The translations under genes were made by a program, and so were the position numbers. This document shows positions 6,828-14,491 of a stretch of 14,613 nucleotides of DNA, piece after piece. This DNA is from DUSC01 sp964371125 (GTDB lineage: Bacteria; Pseudomonadota; Alphaproteobacteria; Rhizobiales; Rhizobiaceae), in assembly GCA_964371125.1 (NCBI GenBank), contig CAYJMY010000128.1, forward strand, positions 1-14,613, in the 5' to 3' direction. How positions within the stretch are numbered: position 1 is the first letter of the stretch; every line of letters starts with the position of its first letter. The notes beneath the pieces were generated by a model. The model saw only the letters and a program-made list of their open reading frames with translations. It was not told where the DNA came from and ran no database searches.

Positions 6828-8248
6828 ACGCGGTCGCCAGCCAGCATCCCCCGACGACCGTTTCGGGATCGTCACACGGCAACGATCCCCAATCCACGGC
6901 GCAGGGCGGGCGGTCGAACCCGTTCCTGCTGATGCCAATCACGCTCTTCTTCGCGCTGTTGGCGGTCGCTGTTCTGCGTTCGCCGAGCCTGATGACGAGC
7001 AGTGGCATCGGCGCTGCCATCATCGTCGTCACGCCGCTGATCCTGGCGACCTACGCACTGATGGCCTCGGTGATTTCGGGCCGTGGCACGGTCGACCTGT
7101 CGATCGGACCGCTGATCGGCTTCATCAACGTGACCCTGATTCAGCTCCACGGAACCGGGGTGCTCGCCAATCCCATCGCCGTCTTCCTCTACGCCGTGGC
7201 CGTGGGAGCGGCCTACCAGGTCCTGTTCGCGCTGATCGTGATCTACGTGCGGGTACAGCCGATCATCGTCTCGCTGTCGGGCTACCTGGCGCTGTCGGGC
7301 ATCAACCTGGTCATCCTGCCGCGGCCAGGCGGAGTCGCGCCGGAATTCATGGCCGAGTGGGGATATGGAACGTCGATCTTCTCGCCGATCCTGTTCATCC
7401 TGCTGTTTGCTGCCGGGGCGTGGCTGCTGTTCACGCGCACCGCCTTCTACACCCATCTGCGGCTGATGGGCTCCGACGAACGCGCAGCGTATACGAGCGG
7501 CGTGCCGATCACCATCGTGCGCATCGGCGCGCACGTCATCTCCGGCGGCTTCGCCGGATTGGCGGCGATCTGCTTCACCGCGTTGATCTCGTCCGGAGAT
7601 CCCTCGCAGGGGACGACCTATACGTTGATCGCGGTGACGGCGCTCGTTCTCGGGGGCGCTTCGCTCGCGGGCGGCCGCGGCGGCGTGTTCGGCTCGGCGC
7701 TCGGCGCGGTGAACCTCTACCTGATCACCTTCGTGCTGGCGACGTTCAACTTCGGCGCGGTGCAGAGCTTTGTCACCAATCTCGCCTACGGCACGATTCT
7801 CGTCGTCTCGCTGCTCCTGACGCTGCTGATCCCGGTCATCCAGCGCCATATCCGCAACTTTTCGCCGCTCCTCTACTTCGTCGCTCTGTCGGTCGTGGTG
7901 CTCGGCATCATCCTTCACGCGACATTCGACTATTCGGCGCTGGGAAGCGTCGGATCGGCGCTCCCCGGTCCCCTCGACATGCAGACGGCGCTGACGGGAC
8001 CGCTGGAGATCGCCACCATATCCCCGCAGACGCAGTCCCTGCGCGTCGCCGCCGCGCCTCTGGTGCTGTCGGCGCTGCTGCTTGTGGTCATCGCCATATT
8101 CACCCGGGTCGCCATCACCGAGGCCGGACGCCGCAACATCGCACCCGCGGTCGCCGTCGTTGTCGGCGCGCTGGTCCTCGGCGGCGCCTGGCTGATGGCG
8201 CGTGAGGCGGCTGTGCCCGAAGTCCCGGCTAAAGAGGCCCCGCAATGA
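6824..8248 (+). CDS. sugar-type ABC transporter permease 1, with extra C-terminal membrane segments
   Basis: A 474-residue polytopic inner-membrane protein of the branched-chain amino acid/ribose permease superfamily (BPD_transp_2, RbsC-like). Diagnostic segments are SGRGTVDLSIGPLIGF (85-100, equivalent to the GGIDLSVG loop), VQPIIVSLSGYLALSGI (144-160), a cytoplasmic loop HLRLMGSDERAAYTSGV (211-227) for ATPase contact, and GGASLAGGRGGVFGSALGA (277-295). The core ends near residue 340. About 130 more residues add roughly three hydrophobic helices (about 348-366, 408-426, 440-459), separated by a periplasmic-looking loop. Typical family members have about 320-350 residues. The N-terminal 30 residues are polar and low-complexity. 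The start overlaps the ATPase stop and the stop overlaps the next start, both ATGA, so three transporter subunits are translationally coupled. Confidence 0.93.
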   Translation: MNAVASQHPPTTVSGSSHGNDPQSTAQGGRSNPFLLMPITLFFALLAVAVLRSPSLMTSSGIGAAIIVVTPLILATYALMASVISGRGTVDLSIGPLIGFINVTLIQLHGTGVLANPIAVFLYAVAVGAAYQVLFALIVIYVRVQPIIVSLSGYLALSGINLVILPRPGGVAPEFMAEWGYGTSIFSPILFILLFAAGAWLLFTRTAFYTHLRLMGSDERAAYTSGVPITIVRIGAHVISGGFAGLAAICFTALISSGDPSQGTTYTLIAVTALVLGGASLAGGRGGVFGSALGAVNLYLITFVLATFNFGAVQSFVTNLAYGTILVVSLLLTLLIPVIQRHIRNFSPLLYFVALSVVVLGIILHATFDYSALGSVGSALPGPLDMQTALTGPLEIATISPQTQSLRVAAAPLVLSALLLVVIAIFTRVAITEAGRRNIAPAVAVVVGALVLGGAWLMAREAAVPEVPAKEAPQ

Positions 8249-9606
8249 TTGCGCGGACCCCCGAGATGGGCCTCGGTGCCCGCATTGTCGGGCTGGTCGT
8301 AGGCCTGATCCTGACCGGCATCGGCGTGATCATGGGCTTCGTCCAGGGAGCCTCCGTGCAAATCATCATCCTCGCGGCGATCGCGACGATCGCGCTCTGG
8401 ATGTGGGGTTGGCGCTATGTGCTCGGCCAGTTCCTCGAAACGGCCGACGGCGCGGAGGGACCGCAACCCGTCCGGCAGTTGTGGATCGCGTATCGCTGGC
8501 CGCTTCTCGGGCTGGCAGCGATCCTGATCGCCTTTGTGGTGCTGAGCCTCACCGTCAGGGGGTTCTTCAACGTCTGGAACGTGATCTCGCTGCTGATCCT
8601 GCTCTCCATCCTCGTCCTGACGAGGACGCTCGGACGGCAGTTCCAGCAAAACCGCTCCGCCTTCATCGGCATCATGGTTCTGTCGGGCCTGTTCTCGGTC
8701 GGCGCCATGAACATCGACGGCTTCGCCTCGGCCAGCAACATCAAGTCGATGCTCCTGTTCGCGTCATTCCTCGGCCTCGCCTCGGTCGGCCAGACGCTCG
8801 TGGCGCTGCTTGGCGGCCTCGACCTGTCGATCCCCTTCATCATCGGCGCGGCGAACGTCGGCTTGCTCTACCTCATTTCGCTCGGCGTGCCGCCATGGCT
8901 GGCCACGCTCATCGTTCTCGCCGTCGGCGTCATCCTCGGCGTGATCAACGGCTTCCTCAGCTACCGCCTCCAGGGGCAGGCGCTGATCGTGACGCTGGGA
9001 ACCGGCTTCGCCATCTCCGGCGGCGTGCAGATCATCACGTCCATCGGATCGGCCTATTCGGGAAACGTCTTCGGCACGGTGCCGGGCTGGCTGTCCAACC
9101 TGTCGTCGATGAACGGCTCGACCTTCGGCATGCCGTTTCCGCCCGCGATCGCGATCTGGATCGGCATCGCGATCTTCCTGATCCTGGGTATGCGCTACAC
9201 CGTCTATGGCCGCTATCTCTATGCGCTCGGCGTCAACCGCACGTCCGCGAGCCGGGTGATGATTTCCGAGCTGCGCTACTGGGTGATGATGTACGCGCTG
9301 TCGGGGTTCTTCGCCGCCATGACCGGGTCGCTGCTGCTCGGCTGGTCGGGCGGTGGCTTCATCGGGGTCGGCGACCAATATCTGTTCCTGACGCTCGCGG
9401 CCGTGGTGGTCGGGGGTACCTCGCTGCTGGGCGGTCAGGGCGGCTACGGCTTCACCGTGATCGGCGTCCTCGTGCTTCAGGTCCTGTCGAGTTTCCTCGT
9501 CGGCATAGGCCTCAACTTCCAATGGCAGCAGTTCATCTTCGGCCTGCTGATCCTTCCCATGGTCGCGCTCTACGCGCGGTCCCCGCATATCCGTACGCAG
9601 ATTTGA
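8245..9606 (+). CDS. sugar-type ABC transporter permease 2, with extra N-terminal membrane segments
   Basis: A 453-residue polytopic inner-membrane protein of the same BPD_transp_2/RbsC family. The core begins near residue 137 and shows FASFLGLASVGQTLVALLGG then LDLSI (172-195), QGQALIVTLGTGFAISGGVQ, the ATPase-contact loop GRYLYALGVNRTSASRVMIS, GGTSLLGGQGGYGF and a final FQWQQFIFGLLILPMVALYA. Ahead of the core are about 135 extra residues with about four hydrophobic segments (about 12-30, 38-55, 87-105, 111-126). It is probably the heterodimer partner of permease 1, whose extra helices are at the opposite end. A second permease gene is usual where the channel is heterodimeric. It is followed after 44 bp by the opsin gene on the same strand. 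Confidence 0.93.
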   Translation: MIARTPEMGLGARIVGLVVGLILTGIGVIMGFVQGASVQIIILAAIATIALWMWGWRYVLGQFLETADGAEGPQPVRQLWIAYRWPLLGLAAILIAFVVLSLTVRGFFNVWNVISLLILLSILVLTRTLGRQFQQNRSAFIGIMVLSGLFSVGAMNIDGFASASNIKSMLLFASFLGLASVGQTLVALLGGLDLSIPFIIGAANVGLLYLISLGVPPWLATLIVLAVGVILGVINGFLSYRLQGQALIVTLGTGFAISGGVQIITSIGSAYSGNVFGTVPGWLSNLSSMNGSTFGMPFPPAIAIWIGIAIFLILGMRYTVYGRYLYALGVNRTSASRVMISELRYWVMMYALSGFFAAMTGSLLLGWSGGGFIGVGDQYLFLTLAAVVVGGTSLLGGQGGYGFTVIGVLVLQVLSSFLVGIGLNFQWQQFIFGLLILPMVALYARSPHIRTQI

Positions 9607-9634
9607 GGGGACGATGACACAACTGGCAATCCGC

Positions 9635-9642
9635 GAAGGGAG
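9635..9642 (+). promoter_or_regulatory. ribosome-binding site of the opsin gene
   Basis: GAAGGGAG ends 8 bases before the ATG at 9651 and is one of the better Shine-Dalgarno matches in the window. It supports this start and argues that the opsin gene is translated rather than decaying. Confidence 0.6.
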
Positions 9643-9650
9643 ACTGTGAG

Positions 9651-10352
9651 ATGGCGGTGTTTCAGACAACCGACCTGACCGCGGCGAGTTACTCGGTCGC
9701 CGTATTCGGGCTGGCCGCCACGGCGGTGCTGCTGCTGATGGGAACGGGCTGGGTCGGTCGCAAGTGGAAGGTGCCGGTCGTGTTGTGCGCCATCGCGGCG
9801 CTGGTCGGCGTGGCGGCGGCGTGGGAAGGCCGCACGGCGTGGGCGGCGGGCGGCGGCGTGCCCGTCGTCTATCATTATGTCGGCTGGTCGGTGTCGATGC
9901 CCCTCCAGGTGATGGCCCTTTATTTCTTCTCCCAGACCTCCGGGAAGCTCGGGGCGGGGCTGTTCTGGCGCCTGATCGTCGTTTCCGTGCTGATGGTCTT
10001 CGTCCGCTACCTCGGCGAGGCCGACTACATGAACGCCACGCTGGCATTCCTGATCGGGCTCGTCTTCTGGCTCTATATCCTCGGCGAACTCTATTTCGGC
10101 CGCATGGACGACGCCGTGCGCCAGGCCGCGGGCGACCATGTGCGCCGCGGCTATTTCTGGCTCCGCCTGATCGTGACCATCGGCTGGGCGATCTATCCGC
10201 TCGGCAACTTTCTCACAGCGTTCGCGGGGCTGACCGACAACGGCGCGCTCTCGGTCGCCTACAACCTTTTCGACATCATCAACCGCATGGCTTTCGGCGT
10301 TGCGGTTCTGGCCACAGGGGCGCTGTCCCTGGAGGAGCCCCGCCATGTGTGA
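9651..10352 (+). CDS. microbial (type 1) rhodopsin homologue lacking the retinal Schiff-base lysine
   Basis: A 233-residue protein with seven predicted helices (about 11-33, 40-58, 72-93, 100-119, 127-149, 168-192, 199-225). It aligns by eye along its length with proteorhodopsin: RKWK at the start of helix B, YVGWSVSMPLQV in helix C, RYLGEA in helix D, FWLYILGELYFG in helix E, GWAIYPLGNF in helix F and YNLFDIINRMAFG in helix G. In proteorhodopsin numbering the retinal lysine K231 is Arg212 here (codon CGC, 10284-10286). R94 is His75, the proton acceptor D97 is Gly78, T101 is Ser82, the proton donor E108 is Ala89 and the helix-B H75 is Ala. D227 (Asp208) and pocket residues W98, W197, Y200 and P201 are kept. 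It should therefore not bind retinal covalently or pump protons. No retinal-synthesis gene is visible. Opsin relatives without the lysine have been reported before. Its function is unknown; the context suggests a transporter accessory, ligand-binding or scaffold role. Confidence 0.88.
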   Translation: MAVFQTTDLTAASYSVAVFGLAATAVLLLMGTGWVGRKWKVPVVLCAIAALVGVAAAWEGRTAWAAGGGVPVVYHYVGWSVSMPLQVMALYFFSQTSGKLGAGLFWRLIVVSVLMVFVRYLGEADYMNATLAFLIGLVFWLYILGELYFGRMDDAVRQAAGDHVRRGYFWLRLIVTIGWAIYPLGNFLTAFAGLTDNGALSVAYNLFDIINRMAFGVAVLATGALSLEEPRHV

Positions 10353-10397
10353 ACGCTCGAAGGCCATTCCTACTGCTGACATCGAAGGAACACGTCC

Positions 10398-12074
10398 ATG
10401 AAGGGTGCAGACGTCATTGCCATCATCATACTGGCGGCGATCGTCATCGCCGTCGCGGCATACCTCCTCCACTGGCTGTACCGTCGATCAACGAAGGACA
10501 TCTCGTTCGTGCGGACAGGCTTCGGCGGCGAAAAGGTGGTCATGGGGGGCGGCGCCTTCGTGCTGCCGATCCTCCACGACATCACCGAAGTCAACATGAA
10601 CACGCTCCGGCTCGAGGTGACACGAGCACGCGAGAAATCGCTGATCACCCAGGACCGCATGCGCGTGGAACTGACGGTAGAGTTCTACGTGCGGGTTGTG
10701 CCGAGCGAAGAGTCGGTCGCAATCGCCGCCCGTTCGCTGGGCAACCGGACGATGAATGCCGAACAGCTCAAGGACCTGATCCAGGGACGTTTCGTCGACG
10801 CCATGGGCGGCGCCGCGGCCAAGATGACGCTGGAACAAATCCACGAGAATCGCCAGCAGTTCGTCAAGGAGGTGAAGAAGGAGGTCGCCGAAAGCCTGGC
10901 CCTCGACGGCCTGGAGCTGGAATCGGTGTCGCTGACCTCGCTCGACCAGACGGACATATCGCTGTTCGATCCGTCGAACACCTTCGACGCCGAGGGCCTG
11001 ACGCGGCTGACCGAGCAGATCGAGAGCCGCAAGAAGAAGCGCAACGACATCGAGAAGGATACCGAGGTGGCGATGCGCGCCAAGAACCTCGAGGCCGAGA
11101 AGCGGTCGCTCGAGATCCAGCGCGACAGCGAGTACGCCCGGCTTGCCCACGAGGCGGAGGTCGCCGTCGAGCGTGCCCAGCGCAAGGCCGAGATCGCCAG
11201 CGAGGCCGCCGCTCGCGAACGGGAGATCGAGACCGTCAAGATCCGTGAGCGCGAGACGGTCGAACGTAGCCGCATCGAGATGGAGCAGGAGGTCGAGCGG
11301 CTGGAGATCAAGCGTCGCGAGGCGCTGGACCTCGAGCAGCAGGCCCGCGAGATCGCCGTGTCGATGAAGTCAAAGGAGCGCAGCGAGGCACAGGCCGAGG
11401 CCGAGGCAGCGCGCGCCAAGGCGGTCGAGGCGACGGAGCGCGTGCAGACGCTGCGCGACACCGAGATCGCCACGCGCCAGAAGCAGATCGAACTGATCGA
11501 AGCCGAGCGTGTCGCCGAGGCGGAAGGCGCGCGCCTGCGCATCATAGCTGAAGCCGAAAAAGGCGCCGCTAAGGACAGGGCGGACGCTGACCGGATCACC
11601 GTGGCGGCGTTGCAGGAGCGCCTGCGGGTCGAGGCCGAGGGCAAGGAGAAGCTCAACGCCGCCGAGAACCTGCGCTCCGACGCGAGCCGCCGGTCCGCGC
11701 TGCACAAGGCCCTGGTCGAGAACCTGCCGGCCATCATCCGCGAGAGCGTGAAGCCTATGGAGAAGATCGAAGGCATCAAGATCCTGCATGTCGAAGGTCT
11801 TCCCGGGCTCTCCGGCAATGGTGGTTCAGGGGGCGGGAGCGGCTCGGATTCCGGTGCCGATTCGCCACGTGATGGTAATCTTGCCGACCAGGTGGTCACC
11901 TCGGCGCTCCGCTACCGGAGCCAGGCGCCCTTCGTCGATACGCTGCTCGGCGAGATCGGGCTGACCGCCGACACTGTGCACCGACCGCATACGCTGCAGG
12001 ACCTGTCGAAGATCGTCTACACCGATCCGGAACCGGCGCCCAAGCCGAAGGGAGGCAGGTCGTCGGGTAACTGA
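10398..12074 (+). CDS. flotillin-like SPFH/band 7 membrane protein
   Basis: A 558-residue protein. One N-terminal hydrophobic helix (about 5-27) is followed by basic residues, which places the bulk in the cytoplasm. An SPFH domain spans about 33-190 (DISFVRTGFGGEKVVMGGGAFVLP region, ending LESVSLTSLDQTD). A long charged coiled coil rich in Glu/Ala/Arg covers about 200-430, and a conserved flotillin end (about 440-485) includes ALVENLPAIIRESVKPMEKI. A Gly/Ser linker (about 490-505) leads to a tail of about 65 residues. The arrangement matches the YqiK/flotillin branch. Such proteins form large ring or cage oligomers that organise lipid microdomains. The ribosome site is AAGGA (10385-10389). 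Its position between the opsin and a symporter pair suggests that it scaffolds these membrane proteins (inference). Confidence 0.92.
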   Translation: MKGADVIAIIILAAIVIAVAAYLLHWLYRRSTKDISFVRTGFGGEKVVMGGGAFVLPILHDITEVNMNTLRLEVTRAREKSLITQDRMRVELTVEFYVRVVPSEESVAIAARSLGNRTMNAEQLKDLIQGRFVDAMGGAAAKMTLEQIHENRQQFVKEVKKEVAESLALDGLELESVSLTSLDQTDISLFDPSNTFDAEGLTRLTEQIESRKKKRNDIEKDTEVAMRAKNLEAEKRSLEIQRDSEYARLAHEAEVAVERAQRKAEIASEAAAREREIETVKIRERETVERSRIEMEQEVERLEIKRREALDLEQQAREIAVSMKSKERSEAQAEAEAARAKAVEATERVQTLRDTEIATRQKQIELIEAERVAEAEGARLRIIAEAEKGAAKDRADADRITVAALQERLRVEAEGKEKLNAAENLRSDASRRSALHKALVENLPAIIRESVKPMEKIEGIKILHVEGLPGLSGNGGSGGGSGSDSGADSPRDGNLADQVVTSALRYRSQAPFVDTLLGEIGLTADTVHRPHTLQDLSKIVYTDPEPAPKPKGGRSSGN

Positions 12075-12142
12075 GCGGGTCCGCGAGCGACGGCTGCCGC
12101 CGCCGTTCGGCCACGTGCCTGACGATCCTTGGAGCATGAGTC

Positions 12143-12568
12143 ATGCGTGAACCCTCGAAGCCGGTGGAAAGGGGTGTCCTTGTGTTCGCCATCTGGGCGG
12201 CCCTCGGCTTCCTCGGGCTCGGGATCGTTCTCGAGGGATTCGCCCGTGACAGCTGGGCGATCTCGGCGGCCGGCGTCGCCACCCTGGTGACGGCCTTCGT
12301 CGCCCACATGATCGCCAACGCCGTCTTCCAGACGGGCTTTTCCCGGGGCGAGGCGGTGCTCGGCATCGGCACCTACGGCCTGCTCGGCTTCGTCTTCCTC
12401 CTGGGAGCCGTCAGCGGTGAAATGTCGATGGCGGACTACTACTCGGGTCTCACGCTATTCGGCGTGCTTGCCGCAGGCTTCCTGGCCTATCTCACCACAC
12501 GCCATGGCCTTCGTGGCGCCTTCTCGCAATTCCACATCCGTCCCGGCGGCACGGAGGAACGACCATGA
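12143..12568 (+). CDS. small four-helix membrane protein of unknown function
   Basis: A 141-residue protein with four hydrophobic segments (about 12-32, 41-61, 70-91, 97-117), a basic N-terminus and a polar C-terminal tail of about 25 residues. I do not recognise a named family. GGAG at 12131-12134 stands 8 bases before the ATG. The last 4 bases overlap the start of the symporter-like gene (ATGA), so the two are translationally coupled. Several sodium:solute symporters are encoded together with a small membrane partner, so an accessory subunit is a reasonable inference. The 68-bp gap upstream holds only a weak GC-rich hairpin. Confidence 0.8.
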   Translation: MREPSKPVERGVLVFAIWAALGFLGLGIVLEGFARDSWAISAAGVATLVTAFVAHMIANAVFQTGFSRGEAVLGIGTYGLLGFVFLLGAVSGEMSMADYYSGLTLFGVLAAGFLAYLTTRHGLRGAFSQFHIRPGGTEERP

Positions 12569-14481
12569 CGGTCTGGCTGCCGCTCTACGGGCTCTTCTAT
12601 GTCGCGGTCACGCTCTATTGGGCGCGGGTGGCGGCGCGCGAGAACGGAGGGTTCCAGACATTCTTCTCCGCCGGCCATTCCCTACCCGGTTGGGTCGCCG
12701 CACTCGTCCTCGCCGGCGCTTCCATGTCTGGCTGGGCGGTGTTGCAAGGCGTGGCCGAGATCGGGACGAGAGGCTTCGGCCTACCCGCCCTGCTGCAGGC
12801 AGGGATTGCGCTGGCTCTTCCCGGCGTGCTGTTCTTCAAGCGGATCTGGCTCGTGGGCCAGCGCCTCAGGCTGTCGTCCCAGGGCGAGCTCCTGCGCAGC
12901 TATTATGGCTCGGAGTTCATCGTGGTGGTCTCCGCGGTCGTCGCGGTCGTCTTCGCCGTCGCCTTCGCCGGCATGCAGCTCGGCGCGATGAGCAGGCTGG
13001 CGTCGCTGCTCACCGGCGGCGCTGTCGCGCCTGAAGTCGCCGCGACAGTGCTTGGCTTTGTCCTCGTCGGTTACGTCGTGATCGGCGGCATGCGCGCGGT
13101 GGGCTATCTCGGAGTGGTTCAGGCAGTCCTGGCGGTGGCTGCCCTGCTCGGCTTGGCCGTCGTCGCGCTCATCCGCACGGGCGGTTTCGGCGCGCTCAAC
13201 GCAGGACTGGCTTCCCTCGCGGCGGATCCGGCTGCCGCGGCGCGCTTCTCCATTGCCGGGGTCATCCAGTTCACCGCGGGGATGGGGCGGGAGGCCGCCG
13301 CCGGACACGAGGGCACGGCGGTCGCGAGCCTGTCGCTTGCTTTCGCGCTGATGGGCTTCCAGGCGAGCCCGCTCGCCGCAAAGGTCGTGCTGTCGATGCG
13401 CAGCCCGACTGGGATCGCCGCCGGGCAGACGTGGGTAATGGCCGGTGCGTTCGGTGCCACCATGGTGCTGGCGATGGCGATCGTCGGCGCCGCCGCGCTG
13501 CTCGACCCGGGGCTCTCCGTGCCCGGGCTGCTGATGAATTTGTCGCCGTGGTTCACCGCCTGGATTTTCGTCGGCCTGCTTTGCGGCGTGCAACTTCTCA
13601 CGGGATTGGCACTGCTGACCGCGAGCGAAGCGCTCGTGCGACAGATCTACAAACCGTGGTTCAACCGCGCGCTGTCTCGACACGGAACGGTGACCCTGAC
13701 CCGCGTCGTCATCACGCTGCTGGCGCTCGGCTCCGTCCTGATGCAGGCACTGACGCCGGTGACGCTTTCCCTGATCGGCGCGCTCGCCCTGCCGCTCGCC
13801 TTCCAGCTCTGGACGCCGCTCCTCGGCATGACATGGCTGCGCTGGTTCACGCCGCCCGGCGTGGTCACCGGGCTGGGCTTCGGCATCGCCGCCGTCCTGC
13901 TGACTGAGCCGTTCGGACACGCGGTCCTGAGCTTCCTCGGTCTCGACCTGCCCTGGGGGCGCTGGCCGTGGACGATCCACTCCGGCGCATGGGGCATGGC
14001 CGCGAACCTGGCCGTCACCGCCCTCGTCTCGGCCTTCACGCAGCGTCGCGGCTTCGGCGAGGAGGCCGAGGAAGCCCGCCGCTTCCTGCGCGTCTCGCTG
14101 GCGCTGTCGCCGCGGGCACGGCGGCTCCGCGCGACCGCTTGGTCGGTCGTTCTGGCGTGGCTGTTCCTGGCGGTCGGTCCCGGTCTCGTCTTCGGCAACG
14201 CAGCGTTCGGCCGCCCGATGGAAACCTGGTTGGTCGGCATGCCGTCGCTTTGGGCCTGGGGGCTGCTATTCTGGGCTTTGGGCCTGGGGATGATCTGGTT
14301 TCTCTCCTACAAGATGGAGATGGCCAGCCCGCTGACGATCGAGATTCCCCCCTACGAACCACGGCCCCGGTTGCGCAAAGACCAGCGCGCCGAGGAGCAA
14401 CAACGGATCAGGGCGCTGGTCGTGACCGGCGGTGTCGGTTTCGCACTGATCGTACTAATGACCCTGGCCTTCGGCGGATGA
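12565..14481 (+). CDS. sodium:solute symporter (SSS)-family-like transporter
   Basis: A 638-residue protein with about 13-14 hydrophobic segments. The first half has SSS-family landmarks: an early FFSAGHSLPGWVAALVLAGA then SMSGWAVLQGVAEIGTRGFG (the broken helix 1 of the LeuT-type fold), LRLSSQGELLRSYYGSEF after the second helix, and VVIGGMRAVGYLGVVQAVLA, which matches the family's G-G-x-x-A-V-x-x-x-D-x-x-Q pattern but with Gly in place of the usual Asp. Relatives take up sugars, carboxylates, proline or pantothenate with sodium. Typical members have 450-550 residues; here an additional C-terminal part (about 490-638) contains a charged cytoplasmic loop, two or three more helices and a basic region rich in Arg/Lys/Glu before the last helix. 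The substrate is unknown. The start overlaps the preceding small gene by 4 bp and the stop is 10 bp before the dehydrogenase gene. Confidence 0.85.
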   Translation: MTVWLPLYGLFYVAVTLYWARVAARENGGFQTFFSAGHSLPGWVAALVLAGASMSGWAVLQGVAEIGTRGFGLPALLQAGIALALPGVLFFKRIWLVGQRLRLSSQGELLRSYYGSEFIVVVSAVVAVVFAVAFAGMQLGAMSRLASLLTGGAVAPEVAATVLGFVLVGYVVIGGMRAVGYLGVVQAVLAVAALLGLAVVALIRTGGFGALNAGLASLAADPAAAARFSIAGVIQFTAGMGREAAAGHEGTAVASLSLAFALMGFQASPLAAKVVLSMRSPTGIAAGQTWVMAGAFGATMVLAMAIVGAAALLDPGLSVPGLLMNLSPWFTAWIFVGLLCGVQLLTGLALLTASEALVRQIYKPWFNRALSRHGTVTLTRVVITLLALGSVLMQALTPVTLSLIGALALPLAFQLWTPLLGMTWLRWFTPPGVVTGLGFGIAAVLLTEPFGHAVLSFLGLDLPWGRWPWTIHSGAWGMAANLAVTALVSAFTQRRGFGEEAEEARRFLRVSLALSPRARRLRATAWSVVLAWLFLAVGPGLVFGNAAFGRPMETWLVGMPSLWAWGLLFWALGLGMIWFLSYKMEMASPLTIEIPPYEPRPRLRKDQRAEEQQRIRALVVTGGVGFALIVLMTLAFGG

Positions 14482-14491
14482 GAGATCAAGA

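Noticed and set aside
6872..8245. 457-codon minus-strand open frame under permease 1
   Set aside because: The translation is an Arg/Asp/Gln/His-rich shadow typical of the complement of hydrophobic GC-rich codons. The permease on the plus strand has full family motifs and ATGA coupling.
9614..9649. Eleven-codon ORF just before the opsin start, a possible leader peptide
   Set aside because: It is very short, has no clear ribosome site or regulatory residue bias, and overlaps the opsin ribosome site. It is most likely chance.
10284..10286. Sequencing error as the explanation of the missing opsin lysine
   Set aside because: The codon is CGC; reaching AAG would need three changes and AAA also three. 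The frame is continuous and other functional positions are changed independently.
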